Shown piece by piece: positions 36,729-45,927 of a stretch of DNA of 64,000 nt. The DNA comes from Paraburkholderia phytofirmans OLGA172 (GTDB lineage: Bacteria; Pseudomonadota; Gammaproteobacteria; Burkholderiales; Burkholderiaceae): NCBI RefSeq assembly GCF_001634365.1, contig NZ_CP014579.1:124001-188000 (forward strand). The letters are read 5' to 3'. Made by a program: the position numbers and the translations under genes. Positions within the stretch are counted from its first letter, which is position 1. Every line of letters begins with the position of its first letter. Below the pieces are notes generated by a model that did no database searches, was not told where the DNA came from, and was given only the letters and a program-made list of their open reading frames with translations.

Positions 36729-38191
36729 GGTACCGACCAGGGTGTAGATTGCGGCCCCGCGTTCGCCGCCGCTGTCGGAACCGAAGTGCAGGAAGTTTTT
36801 CCGGCCGAGAGCGACGGCACGTAAAGCGCGTTCGGCTGCGTTATTGTCGATTTCCACGGCGCCGTCATCGACGTACAGTGTGAGCGCCGCCCACTGATTC
36901 AACGCGTAGTTGATGGCTTTGGCGGTATCGCCTTTCTGCGACACCGTACCCAATGTCGAGCGCAGCCAGATCTCGAACGCATCGAGTAGCGGACGCGCCT
37001 GCTCCTGCCTGACACGTCTTCGTTCGTCTGGAGGCTGCCGCGAATCGCAGCCTCGATTGCGTACAGTTCGCCGATCCGGCGCAACGCTTCAGTGTTGACC
37101 TCGTTCCTGCGTGCGACGAACAGATCGTGGAATTTACGGCGCGCGTGCGCCATGCATGCAGCCTCGCGCACATCACCACCTTCATAGATCGCGTTGTACC
37201 CAGCGAACGCGTCGGCCTGCAACGTTCCGCTGAAGTCCTTCAGATGGGCCTGCGGATATTCACCAGCCCTTGTGGGACTGTATGCGAACCAGACCGCCGG
37301 CGCGTCCTTCGAGCCGGCTGGCCGGTCATCCCGAACGTATGTCCAAAGACGTGCGGTACGGGTCTTGCCGTTCCCGGGCTCGAGCACAGGTACGGGCGTG
37401 TCATCCGCGTGGATCTTCGAGGCGGCCATCACGTACCGGCGAACGACCTCTACCAGTGGTCGGAGCAACGCACTGCACTGGCCGACCCAGTCCGCGAGTG
37501 TCGAACGGCTGAGCTGCACACCGTCGCGCGCGTAAATCACTGACTGTCGATACAGGGGAAGGTGGTCACAGAATTTGGCGACCAGGACATGCGCGAGCAA
37601 TCCCGGACCCGGCATACCGCGATCGATTGGCCGGCTGGGCGCAGCCGCCTGCGCGATGCAGTCGCAACACGTACAGGCCTTCTTGGGTCGGCGGTGACGA
37701 AGCACTCGCCAATGCCCCGGTACATAGTCGAGTTGCTCGGAAACGTCCTCGCCGAGTTCGCCAAGCGTGCCGCCGCATTGCGGACAGCACGCGTCGTCGG
37801 GCTGATGTACAACGTCTTCGCGCGGCAGATGTTCCGGAAGTGGCCTACGTCCTGTCGGCTTGCCGGTTTCTGGACGGGGCCTTGTCGGTGCGTCGATCGT
37901 CGCCGCGCTGTCGTCGGCCTGCAGATCTTCGAGACGCAATTCCAGCTGTTCGATCTGGCGATCAATCTTCTCCGACTTGCGCCCGAACTGCATGCGCTGG
38001 AGTTTCGCGATCCACAGCTTCAGGTGCTCGATCTCGAGCGCCCGGTCGGAGAGTGTCTTCCGGAGCGCCGTTACAGTGTCGCGCAGATCCGTGAGCTCGC
38101 CTTCGTGTTCACGTAACGCCGCCTCACGCGCGATCAAGAGAGCCTTCAAGGCCTCGATATCGTCCGGAAGCGTAGCGTCGCTGGATGCCAT
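36729..38191 (-). pseudogene. tnpC: tnpC (IS66-1), 5' part with frameshift
   Basis: From ATG 38191 it encodes the IS66 transposase N-terminus (helical region, [13 protein letters not shown]), the zinc-finger part (CCPQCGG) and the first catalytic region ([21 protein letters not shown]). The frame breaks at about 37040, just after AAIRGSLQ; the sequence continues in another frame as [17 protein letters not shown] and EIDNNAAERALR to IYTLVGT at the RIT-1 junction. The shift means the gene had probably decayed besides being split. Its end is at 29655-29792. Confidence 0.85.
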
Positions 38192-38242
38192 GCAGGCAGT
38201 TTACGCGCGTGCATTGCGCTACGGCCGCGTTGTCACATACGT

Positions 38243-38386
38243 TTACAAAGCGCTGCAGGGGCGCGCTGCATCAACTGGCTGTCGCCAGTCGAATCCTTCG
38301 AGCAGAAGTGCGAGTTGAGCGCTGGTCAGCGAAACGACCCCGCCGTCGGCACGGGGCCACGCAAAGCGCCCACGCTCCAGGCGTTT
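38243..38386 (-). pseudogene. tnpB: tnpB (IS66-1), 3' fragment
   Basis: Minus-strand translation gives RLERGRFAWPRADGG and then LTSAQLALLLEGFDWRQP to a stop at 38243-38245, the typical C-terminus of IS66 TnpB (Orf2). The gene's start lies at 41970, beyond the serine-recombinase element. Dinucleotide TT at 38385-38386 is repeated at 41765-41766. Confidence 0.85.
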
Positions 38387-38700
38387 GTAACATACCTCGA
38401 AATGCAGGCTCTGGGGCTGCCACAGAACATCTTGTCCGCATCACTCACCCGTTCCATCCGTTCAGCGGACAGCAACTTCTTTGTGTAGGCGAGCGCTATA
38501 ACCGGTCTGGTCGACGCCTCCTGCTGCGCATCGACGACAGGAGTTATTGCTCCGTTCCTCCGAAGTGGACCGATATGAGCGAGCCTGATCCCGAGATGTC
38601 CATGGGACGAGAGCGCGCGTTGTTCACGGTCAACGACTTGATGGAGCTTGCGCTACTCGTGAGACGCCTTTCGTACAGGCGTGCCGGGAGCGGTATTTAA
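38387..38700 (+). CDS. DUF5372-like protein, start unclear
   Basis: The segment LVRITHPFHPFSGQQLLCV followed by SVPPKWTDM and FTVNDLMELALLVRRL matches what I recall of DUF5372, a small protein usually coded next to IS-like serine recombinases. No ATG, GTG or TTG lies in frame between the element's edge and this segment, and the frame is open back through the tnpB fragment (to 38185). It may use a rare start, be translated by read-through, or be 5'-truncated. Role in transposition unknown. Confidence 0.55.
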
Positions 38701-38860
38701 CCGTAAAGGGATTTTTGCCGCACATGTAAGGTAATTAACGCCGCTGAATTCCAGGATACGTCTCAACACGTGGAGATATGACAGCCTTTTTTGGTGTTAA
38801 AAACCGAACACAATCTAGCTTGACAAAGCGTGTTTCGCGGCATAATTTAATTACATTGAG

Positions 38861-39346
38861 ATGCAACCATTTGGAGTGAATGTGCCGCCCAATGAACGCA
38901 AGCGCTCGAAGACGGATGTCCTCGCGGAGGACGGTACGCTGAATCCAACGCCGTCGAACGTTCTCGATGCCAAGTTCCAAGAGGGTGGATTCTTCGATCC
39001 CCATGACGCTGTGCAGGTCAAGTATGAGATGTTGCGTCGCGTTTCTGTTGAGAAGGCCTCCATAACGCAGATCTCCGACGAATATGGTGTTTCGCGGCCA
39101 ACCTTCTATCAGGCGCGGGCGGACTTCGAGCAAGGAGGAATCGCAGGGCTGGTTCCGAGGAAACGAGGGCCGCACGGTCCGCACAAGATCCAGGGCGAGG
39201 TGTTGGCGTTCCTCAAGTTACAACACACGCCCGGAGAGCCACTTCGGGCGCGTGAACTGGCAAAGCTGGTTCGCAAAGAATTTGGTCTGGATGTACACCC
39301 GAGAACGATCGAGCGAGCGTTCGGTGTAAAAAAAACGGTGGAATAA
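38861..39346 (+). CDS. Helix-turn-helix protein of the serine-recombinase element
   Basis: A 161-residue protein with an HTH at about residues 65-90 (ITQISDEYGVSRPTFYQARA), then GLVPRKRGPHGPH, as in transposase-type helix-turn-helix (HTH_28-like) domains, and a second winged part (LRARELAKLVRKEFG...RTIERAF). It resembles the N-terminal DNA-binding half of IS481/IS3-like transposases without a catalytic domain. A probable DNA-binding helper or regulator of the recombinase. Confidence 0.7.
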   Translation: MQPFGVNVPPNERKRSKTDVLAEDGTLNPTPSNVLDAKFQEGGFFDPHDAVQVKYEMLRRVSVEKASITQISDEYGVSRPTFYQARADFEQGGIAGLVPRKRGPHGPHKIQGEVLAFLKLQHTPGEPLRARELAKLVRKEFGLDVHPRTIERAFGVKKTVE

Positions 39347-39402
39347 CGGGATGCTGTGCCTGGCCGTCGGCAGTTTCGTCGCCGATCGTCGCGCAATACG
39401 AG

Positions 39403-39639
39403 GTGATGCGTTCCGCCGCTCTTGGCGAGGCGTTGCCCGCAGAAGCCCGGCGCGGACTCAGCGTCTTTCTTGCTCGCGGTATGTGGGTGTGGGCACGCAT
39501 GATGGTTCCAGGGCACGCACCGCTCGAACCAATCATTACCCGGTCATCGCCGAACGCTCAGCCCATCATCGAGCGCCAAAGCTTTATCTACGTACTCGCA
39601 GGCATGGCTGTGACGGTCAATGAGCGGAGAACACGATGA
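39403..39639 (+). CDS. Small protein upstream of the serine recombinase
   Basis: A 78-residue protein (GTG 39400 or ATG 39403). It has RGLSVFLARGMWVWARMM and IERQSFIYVLAGMAV, and overlaps the recombinase start by four bases (ATGA, 39636-39639), which supports its reality. Family not recognised. Frame is open somewhat further upstream without a standard start. Confidence 0.6.
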   Translation: MMRSAALGEALPAEARRGLSVFLARGMWVWARMMVPGHAPLEPIITRSSPNAQPIIERQSFIYVLAGMAVTVNERRTR

Positions 39640-41729
39640 ACGCGTCCCTTAAAGTTCAGCCTCACCACCTCGAACGGAGCGCTTACCTCTACGTCCGGCA
39701 GTCGTCGATGCGGCAAGTCCTCGAGAACGTCGAAAGCACAAAGCGGCAATATGCCCTGCGTGGACGCGCCACGGCGCTCGGCTGGCGCGACGAGCAGATC
39801 GTCACTATCGATAGCGACCAGGGGGAGTCTGGAGCATCGGCGTCCTGGCGGGAGGGGTTTCAACGATTGGTCACTGACGTGGGCATGGGCCGCGCAGGCA
39901 TCGTCATGGGCCTGGAGGTGTCACGCCTGGCCCGAAACAATGCTGACTGGCATCGGCTCCTGGAAATCTGCGCGCTCGCTGATACGCTGATTCTCGACGA
40001 AGACGGGATATACGATCCAGCAAGCTTCAATGACCGGCTCCTGCTTGGGCTCAAGGGAACAATGAGTGAAGCCGAGCTCCATGTTCTTAAAGCGCGACTA
40101 CGAGGGGGAATTCTGAACAAGGTCAATCGAGGTGAGTATCGGTGCCTGCTACCGACCGGCTTCGTGTACGACGACCTTGGTAACGTAGTGCTTGACCCAG
40201 ATTCCCAGGTCAGAGAGACCATCACATACTTCTTTGAGACGTTCTTGCGAGTCGGCTCTGCCACCCAGACAGTCAAGGTCTTCAAGAAGGAAGGCCTCCT
40301 GTTTCCGTCCCGTATGCGCAACGCGAAGTTCTTGGTCTTCCAGCACCTCACCGCGTCGACGGCACTTCGGATGCTAAACAATCCGCGCTACGCCGGTGCT
40401 TACGCCTACGGCCGACGGCATTATCGAAGACTTGCTGACGGACGGAAAGTGCCGAGAAAGCGTGATCGCAATGACTGGCTTGCCTGTATCCCGGACGCAC
40501 ATCCTGGATACATTACGTGGGAGCAATTCCAGCAGAACCTTACGGTTCTGGAGACGAATGGTCGCGGGTACAAAGTTGCGCGATCGTCGCCACCACGCGA
40601 GGGAGCTGCTCTACTGCAGGGCCGCGCCGTCTGCGGACGTTGTGGCCGGTATCTCCGGCTTCGGTACGCGACGCGACGCGGACGACAGGAAGCCTGGTAT
40701 GTCTGCGACCGAGCACAAGGCGCTCATGGAGAACCTACGTGCCAGTCGATTGCCGGAGCACCGATCGATGAAGCAGTTGGTGCACTGGTCGTCGCATCGA
40801 TGACTCCGGCGGCGGTTGAGTTGGCGTGTGAGATTCGCAGGGAGATCGAAGCCCGCCACGATGAAGCCGACCGGTTACGTCTGCGCGCAATCGAACGCGC
40901 CCAGTTCGACGCAGATCTTGCACAACGGCGGTTCATGCTGGTCGACCCGAACAACCGGCTGGTTGCCGACACCCTCGAGCAGGAATGGAACGATAAGTTG
41001 CGCACATTGGCCGATGCGAAGGAACAAAGGGAGCGTAGCCAGCAGCAGGAACGTCTCATACTCGACGATGCGATCCGCGACCGGCTCATAGCAATGACGG
41101 GGGACTTCAAAACACTTTGGCGTGATCCATCGCTGGCGAATCGAGAGCGGAAGCGGCTGCTAGCCTACATCGTCGAGGACGTCACACTGGTCAAACTTCC
41201 AGACGAAGGGACAACAAAGATTCACGTTCGCTTCAAGGCCGGCAAGACTGAAACGCTCACGGCGCAGAATCCCAAAACATCTGCACAACAGGTCAAAACC
41301 CAGCCAGAGGTCCTGGAGCTCATCGACAAGCTTCTCGATGACCATACGTGCTCTCAGATTGCGCGGCTCCTTAATGATCGGGGTATCCGCCCCGGCGGTT
41401 GTGTCCGTCCAGGTAAGAGCAACATTCGGTTCGACGCACTGCGCGTCTCATACATCGCACAGCGAAACGGACTTCGATCCCGCCGCGATAGGTTGCGGGA
41501 ACGAGGCATGTTGACGAAGGAGGAAGCTGCGAGCCGCCTTGGAATTCACGTTGCAACGCTCATCAGGTGGGTCGAATACGGCCTCGTCAAACGACACGCC
41601 TATAACGATTATGCGTTTCTCTATGAAGTCCCGGATTCCGACCCGCCAACAAAGCACAGCAGCCGATGGGATCGACTCACTGACCGCGCGAAAGTGGCGC
41701 GATCGAGCGTAGCCTCTAAAACCCTCTGA
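39636..41729 (+). CDS. Large serine recombinase
   Basis: A 697-residue protein. The resolvase domain (about 1-150) has YLYVRQSSMRQ with the nucleophile Ser (23 or 24), then LEVSRLARNNADWHRLLE. The recombinase domain (about 165-275) and a zinc ribbon (CGRCGRYLRLR, then YVCDRA...TCQS) follow, then a coiled region and a C-terminal excisionase/MerR-like HTH (LTKEEAASRLGIHVATLIRW). This extra HTH is a sign of the transposon-borne group. Catalytic residues appear complete. It is the likely cause of the element's insertion in tnpB. Confidence 0.9.
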   Translation: MNASLKVQPHHLERSAYLYVRQSSMRQVLENVESTKRQYALRGRATALGWRDEQIVTIDSDQGESGASASWREGFQRLVTDVGMGRAGIVMGLEVSRLARNNADWHRLLEICALADTLILDEDGIYDPASFNDRLLLGLKGTMSEAELHVLKARLRGGILNKVNRGEYRCLLPTGFVYDDLGNVVLDPDSQVRETITYFFETFLRVGSATQTVKVFKKEGLLFPSRMRNAKFLVFQHLTASTALRMLNNPRYAGAYAYGRRHYRRLADGRKVPRKRDRNDWLACIPDAHPGYITWEQFQQNLTVLETNGRGYKVARSSPPREGAALLQGRAVCGRCGRYLRLRYATRRGRQEAWYVCDRAQGAHGEPTCQSIAGAPIDEAVGALVVASMTPAAVELACEIRREIEARHDEADRLRLRAIERAQFDADLAQRRFMLVDPNNRLVADTLEQEWNDKLRTLADAKEQRERSQQQERLILDDAIRDRLIAMTGDFKTLWRDPSLANRERKRLLAYIVEDVTLVKLPDEGTTKIHVRFKAGKTETLTAQNPKTSAQQVKTQPEVLELIDKLLDDHTCSQIARLLNDRGIRPGGCVRPGKSNIRFDALRVSYIAQRNGLRSRRDRLRERGMLTKEEAASRLGIHVATLIRWVEYGLVKRHAYNDYAFLYEVPDSDPPTKHSSRWDRLTDRAKVARSSVASKTL

Positions 41730-41764
41730 TCCGCGAATAGGAGTTGCAGTATGAGTCCAGCTAG

Positions 41765-41970
41765 TTGGCGAACAGGCATAGGCCGCCGTCGCGCCAGTAC
41801 AGGCATTTGATGAGGTCGCCACGTTTGCCCCTGAACACGAATATGTGGCCAGAGAATGGATCCTTCGCCAGCACGGTCTGCACCTTCGCGGCCAGTCCGT
41901 CGAAGCCGCAGCGCATATCCGTAAATCCGGCGGCAACCCAGACTCGCGTGTTTGCGAGCGGACCAATCAT
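41765..41970 (-). pseudogene. tnpB: tnpB (IS66-1), 5' fragment
   Basis: ATG 41970 overlaps the tnpA stop as ATGA, the usual IS66 layout. It encodes [19 protein letters not shown], then [21 protein letters not shown] up to the junction with the serine element. TnpB is needed for IS66 transposition. The rest is at 38243-38386. Confidence 0.85.
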
Positions 41971-42368
41971 CGGACCAGGCACTGGATCACCACGCGAAGT
42001 GTGTCGGGATCGACGCTCCCTTCAACGAGTACCTCGCCTCGTGACAGCTGGATTCGGATCGTGCCGGGCGCCTGTGCCGAAGGCGTCGGTGCAGCCGGTT
42101 CGGCCGCGCCGCTGCCGTTGTCGCTGGCCTCATTCACGGTGACCGGCAGTAAGGCACATTCGCGAGCGTTCACGCCAAGGCGTCCATCCAGATACTGCTT
42201 GCGCCAGTCGAACAACTGATTCGCGTTCACCTCGTGACTGCGTGCAATCTCCGCCACCGAACGTCCACTGGATAACGTCTCTTCGACGATCTGGCGTTTC
42301 TCGTCCACGGTGCGCCGACGATACTTCCGGGCGCCTTTGACTTCGGTGAATTCAGTCACTGTGTCCAT
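41967..42368 (-). CDS. tnpA: tnpA of IS66-1
   Basis: A 133-residue IS66 Orf1 protein: a helix-turn-helix ([19 protein letters not shown]) at about residues 23-45 with [19 protein letters not shown], then a Pro/Ala linker and the C-terminal [18 protein letters not shown]. It is intact, unlike tnpB and tnpC. A hairpin overlaps its start (42358-42388). Confidence 0.85.
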   Translation of the reverse strand: MDTVTEFTEVKGARKYRRRTVDEKRQIVEETLSSGRSVAEIARSHEVNANQLFDWRKQYLDGRLGVNARECALLPVTVNEASDNGSGAAEPAAPTPSAQAPGTIRIQLSRGEVLVEGSVDPDTLRVVIQCLVR

Positions 42369-42388
42369 GATTCCTTTGTGGACACAGT
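42358..42388. promoter_or_regulatory. Hairpin over the IS66-1 tnpA start
   Basis: Arms ACTGTGTCCA (42358-42367) and TGGACACAGT (42379-42388) enclose 11 bases. The start codon is in the left arm. IS66-2 has a hairpin with the same GTGTCCA/TGGACAC core in front of its tnpA, so it may control translation or bind TnpA. Confidence 0.6.
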
Positions 42389-42459
42389 CACATTTGTGCC
42401 CCCGGAAAGCATGGCTTCGCCTTCATCAGGCGTCTATACGGTCAGGGTCGGACGGTTAC

Positions 42460-42673
42460 TGAAGACGCGTCTATGTTTGGTTTCAACTGTGCGTTTGACC
42501 CTATCTGCAGCGACGTGGGCGGTGCGTGCCCCGGCTGCATCCAGACTTCGCGCGGCTGTGAAACGTTCAACGTGGTGTCTCTCGGGCGTAACTACGCGGA
42601 GGGCAGGCCGATCAGCATCACAACCTTTGGGATAACGGCAGGCTACTGGGCCCGTACATCGACTTCAGCTTGA
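42460..42673 (+). pseudogene. 3' part of the small ORF split by IS66-1
   Basis: Continues the 29489-29585 frame from 42468 without a stop: ASMFGFNCAFDP, then CPGCIQTSRGCETFN, to a stop at 42671-42673. Six Cys in 68 residues suggest a small metal-binding tail. The matching frame across a 12.9-kb insertion is good evidence that it was coding. Confidence 0.5.
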
Positions 42674-42793
42674 AGAGCTCAAAAATTGGTCCACGACACT
42701 CGCTGGAGAAACGCGCGTGCAACTGGTGTTTTCTCCTCCACGGTGCCGCGAGCAAGGCGAAGGACGCAAAGACACGTGCCACCAGTAGATTAA

Positions 42794-43072
42794 CTATGCA
42801 AATTCAATCTGAGTTTGCCTAGGATCCGCACTATCCGACTTGGTCGATCCCGAACGTTTTACTAGTGTGCCGCGCTTTTCAGTTTTGGCTTCGCGTTTCG
42901 ATCTGGCCGCGCTCCCATGGGACTGTCCGAACACTTCAACCGGCGAAAAGCCAAAGGCCGCAATGGTCGCCCGCACATCTTCGAGCGCCGGCCCATATTC
43001 GTTGCGCTTCGTTTCCTCGATCCTACGAACTAGTTCCTCGAGCTGCTTCGATAGCTCGCTGTACTGCGACAT
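42794..43072 (-). CDS. H-NS-like protein lacking the DNA-binding domain
   Basis: A 92-residue protein from ATG 43072, with AAGGAGCA upstream. Residues 1-55 (MSQYSELSKQLEELVRR ... GFSPVEVFG) match the N-terminal oligomerisation domain of Burkholderia H-NS proteins. The C-terminus should carry a TGATW-GRGRAP motif, but instead there is a Lys/Ser-rich tail (RSKREAKTEKRG). It could bind and poison or tune full-length H-NS, as truncated H-NST proteins do in enterobacteria, or be a decayed gene. Confidence 0.7.
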   Translation of the reverse strand: MSQYSELSKQLEELVRRIEETKRNEYGPALEDVRATIAAFGFSPVEVFGQSHGSAARSKREAKTEKRGTLVKRSGSTKSDSADPRQTQIEFA

Positions 43073-43893
43073 GCGCTGCTCCTTAACGTGACAAGGTAGT
43101 TTACCGCGAAACTTTTTCATCCGGAGGACGCAGATCGAGCTTCGGGAATGGTGAGGAATTCCTGGATGGTGAGCGTTTCCAGGAGGCAAAGAGCCGTGGA
43201 GAGGTGCTCCACCCTTCGCAAAGGTGAGGACTTCCAGGAGAGCGAATGGTTGATGGAAAGGTGAGTGTTTTCGGCGCATCAAGATCACCCGAAGGAGTCG
43301 CGCGGTACGCGGCAGGCAGATTGCTAGCAGGTGAAGGTTGCAGATGGAGAATAATCACCCTCCGGGTGAGGCGATTATTGCGATGCGGCATACAGACGGT
43401 CTCGCGGTGAATACCCGCATTCACTAAGGCGGGTTCTCGCCGGTGAGCAGTTTTCATGAACAGGCCTCACCAGGCAAATAGCTCAGCTTTGAGTGAGATT
43501 TTCCAGGATGGTGAGTGCAAGGAGGACCGACTCTTTCACCCGTCGCGTCGCCTAGCGTTTGAAAGTCGCGTTAGGGGGCGATGGCCTTGATGCAGGGAGC
43601 CCTCGACCGTACGTTGGCTCGGCGTAGGCGATTCGGCCAGATCTGATTTGAAGGTTTAAGGGGCGTCACCCACCGTAAAAGCTAGACGCGAAGATGCATC
43701 GGGGTCCGCAATCGGATATCGGCCTTGCTCATTTCCTCCATCGCGCCGATAACGGCGCCCCCCGCGTTGTTGACCACAGAGATTCGGCTCTGAATCAAAG
43801 AGTGATTGCGATATTTCAGAATGTGAAGCCGGTGAAGGGGGCAAAATCCTGACTGAGAGGGCCGCGAAAATATGGCATATAACCGATTGTGGC
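43073..43893. other. Non-coding stretch with a GGTGAG repeat field
   Basis: No convincing gene between the H-NS-like gene and the small gene at 43894. At 43150-43530 the hexamer GGTGAG occurs about seven times, often near TTCCAGGA. See the repeat entry. Confidence 0.5.
43150..43525 (+). repeat. Cluster of GGTGAG repeats
   Basis: GGTGAG is found near 43151, 43165, 43223, 43261, 43365, 43443 and 43511, plus a GAGTGAG and a reversed CCTCACC at about 43467. Several copies are joined to TTCCAGGA. Expected chance number in 400 bases is about 0.1 for a hexamer. Spacing is irregular, so it is not a simple tandem array. Confidence 0.5.
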
Positions 43894-44190
43894 TCAACTG
43901 TTCCCTGCTCCTCGCTGGGCAAGTGCCTCCAAGATGGAATTCGTTAACTCGAGCAGCGAGGCGTGATAGTCGGCAGACAGCGGGACGTCATCCATCATCG
44001 CCATTGAGTCCTCGACGCCCGCCCGAAATGATTTTCGGATCTCTGCGCTTTGCGCTTGCGTAAGGTGCAGAAACGTTGCGTCCAGGAACTTACCCAAGAC
44101 CATGGCGCGTGCGGAAAGGACTGCCGCAGCTTTGGTGTGTTTGGCAATAAGTGCGCTCATCGAATCGAGCAACTCAGTTGTCTTGTCCAA
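43894..44190 (-). CDS. Small helical protein after the chemoreceptor
   Basis: A 98-residue helical protein, no signal or membrane segment (MDKTTELLDSMSALIAKHTK...). It starts 13 bases after the chemoreceptor stop on the same strand and is probably in its operon. Family not recognised; a role in chemoreceptor signalling is a guess from position. Confidence 0.6.
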   Translation of the reverse strand: MDKTTELLDSMSALIAKHTKAAAVLSARAMVLGKFLDATFLHLTQAQSAEIRKSFRAGVEDSMAMMDDVPLSADYHASLLELTNSILEALAQRGAGNS

Positions 44191-44202
44191 TTTCCGCCTC
44201 GC

Positions 44203-45927
44203 TCAGAAGGCTTGCCAGTCGGAATCTGCGGCTTCGACGGCGGCGATGTTTCCGCCGCTAACGTTCGGCCGCCCGGTCTTCGTTCTCGCCGGCGCCGTTC
44301 GGGGCTGCAATAGAGGCTTTGCGACCGGGGGGACGGTTCCGCCTCGTCGCGCCGGCACATGAGAGCCAGCATGTTCCGCTTCACTGACTTTGAACACCGA
44401 AACCACGTCTTTGAGATTGTTCGCCTGCTGTTCCAGCGACTGCGACGCGGCAGCAGCCTGTTCGACCAGCGCCGCATTTTGCTGCGTTACTTCGTCCATC
44501 TGGTTGACTGCAACGGCAATCTGCTCAACGCCGTTCTTTTGTTCCCCTGACGCAGCAGCAATTTCGCCGACGATATCGGAAACCTGCTTGATGGCCTGCT
44601 TCACATGGCCCATGGTGGTGCCCACATCCACCGCCTGTCGGGCGCCGTCATGGATTGTCGCAACCGATGATTCAATCAGATTCTTGATCTCTTTTGCTGC
44701 GGCAGATGACCTTTGAGCCAGGCTGCGAACCTCGCTTGCGACGACTGCGAATCCTCGACCTTGCTCGCCCGCCCGGGCCGCCTCCACGGCCGCGTTGAGG
44801 GCAAGGATGTTAGTCTGGAACGCGATGCCTTCAATTACTCCCGTAATTTCAGAAATTTTTCCGGAGCTATCGCTCATCATCTCGATGGTCTTAACCATCG
44901 CTTGAACTGCCTCGTTCCCTGAATCGGTCATGTCTGTGGCGCTAGTCGCAAGCGTATTGGCGTGGCGAGCGTTGTCGGCGTTCTGTTTTACTGTCTCCGT
45001 CAGTTGCGTCATGCTCGATGCAGTTTGCTCGAGCGAGGCGGCCTGCTCTTCGGTGCGAGCGGACAAATCGGTGTTGCCGCTGGCGATCTCTTGCGAGGCG
45101 ATGGAGACGGCGCCCGCAGATTGTCGGACCGACGCAATCACTTCCGCCACTCGGGCCAGCAGCTCATTAAACGCTGTAGCTGTATGGCCGATTTCGTCCA
45201 TACGGTGTACTGGGGCTTTGCGTGTAAGGTCGAGGGTTTCCTTCGATTCTTCCAGAGCAGACCGAATGCCGGTGAGGCTTTGTCGAATTCCGCGCTGTAG
45301 CAGAACGGCCATGGTCCCCGAGAGCAATGCGGCGAGCGATATGACGGTGACCAAAGTCCAAAATGATCTGGTATAAGAAGCCGCATTGTCAGCACGTAAG
45401 TCTGCGCCTGCTTTGGCTTTAAACGCAGCATGCGTTTCAAGCGATGTCTGCAGGGCTATGCTTGCAGTGCGTAGAGATCCACCTTCCTCCTGCATCGCCA
45501 ATGCCTCTTGGGTATTGTTCGCCTCGCACACTTCTATGAATTTGCGCTGTGCTTCCGCAAATGCCACGAGGTTTGTCTTGTCTAGTTCGAGAAGTTTTCT
45601 GTCGGCTTCGTCAGCGATGCCATTCTCTTCATACTGACCTAGAACTCGTCTGATTTTTTCGTTGTTCGACGACATTTGCTGCTCGGTCTCAGCTCTTATG
45701 GACGGATCCGTGTGTGTCAGGTAGCGGTAGGCCCGGATGCGACTTGAGAAGACTAGCTCATCGCCGGTGGTCAGATCTGCGATGGTCCGTGTGACATTGT
45801 CCTGAAAATATTCGAATCTGTGCTGCGCGCCGCTGAGTTGCCAGGTCCCATAAGACCCGATAAAAACCATGGACAGCACCGCTATTGCCAATGTAATCGC
45901 GATGCGTTTAGAGATTGTTATGTTCAT
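44203..45927 (-). CDS. Methyl-accepting chemotaxis protein (Tar-like)
   Basis: A 574-residue inner-membrane receptor. Membrane segments lie at about 8-28 and 190-212, with a four-helix-bundle periplasmic sensor between them, a HAMP domain, and a signalling domain with the hairpin tip [31 protein letters not shown]. The C-terminus ends DSDWQAF, similar to the NWETF-type pentapeptide that tethers CheR/CheB. It should bind CheA/CheW and control swimming. The ligand cannot be told. Confidence 0.9.
   Translation of the reverse strand: MNITISKRIAITLAIAVLSMVFIGSYGTWQLSGAQHRFEYFQDNVTRTIADLTTGDELVFSSRIRAYRYLTHTDPSIRAETEQQMSSNNEKIRRVLGQYEENGIADEADRKLLELDKTNLVAFAEAQRKFIEVCEANNTQEALAMQEEGGSLRTASIALQTSLETHAAFKAKAGADLRADNAASYTRSFWTLVTVISLAALLSGTMAVLLQRGIRQSLTGIRSALEESKETLDLTRKAPVHRMDEIGHTATAFNELLARVAEVIASVRQSAGAVSIASQEIASGNTDLSARTEEQAASLEQTASSMTQLTETVKQNADNARHANTLATSATDMTDSGNEAVQAMVKTIEMMSDSSGKISEITGVIEGIAFQTNILALNAAVEAARAGEQGRGFAVVASEVRSLAQRSSAAAKEIKNLIESSVATIHDGARQAVDVGTTMGHVKQAIKQVSDIVGEIAAASGEQKNGVEQIAVAVNQMDEVTQQNAALVEQAAAASQSLEQQANNLKDVVSVFKVSEAEHAGSHVPARRGGTVPPVAKPLLQPRTAPARTKTGRPNVSGGNIAAVEAADSDWQAF

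Larger units (their letters stand above)
38387..41764 (+). mobile_element. Serine-recombinase element inside IS66-1 tnpB
   Basis: A 3,378-base insertion, shown by the split tnpB: removing it joins CLFA to KRLERG with one copy of TT. A 2-base duplicated core is what serine recombinases leave. It carries four plus-strand genes: DUF5372, an HTH protein, a small protein, and a large serine recombinase. No long terminal repeats were seen, again as expected for this class. Confidence 0.8.
29586..42459 (-). mobile_element. IS66-family element IS66-1, interrupted by three elements
   Basis: Ends are an imperfect inverted repeat of about 22 bases beginning GTAACCGTCCGACC at 29586 and, on the minus strand, at 42459. 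It is flanked by identical 8-base duplications TGAAGACG (29578-29585, 42460-42467), the usual IS66 target length. Genes read tnpA-tnpB-tnpC from right to left. tnpB is split by a serine-recombinase element and tnpC by a RIT element; without them the IS is about 2.55 kb, normal for the family. It is therefore disabled unless complemented. Confidence 0.9.

Noticed and set aside
37562..38318. Plus-strand frames of 150-184 aa in the tnpC-1 region
   Set aside because: They lie opposite IS66 tnpC, whose protein matches a known family in the minus direction.
43150..43525. CRISPR array
   Set aside because: The GGTGAG repeats are only six bases, with irregular spacing and no regular spacers; no cas genes nearby.
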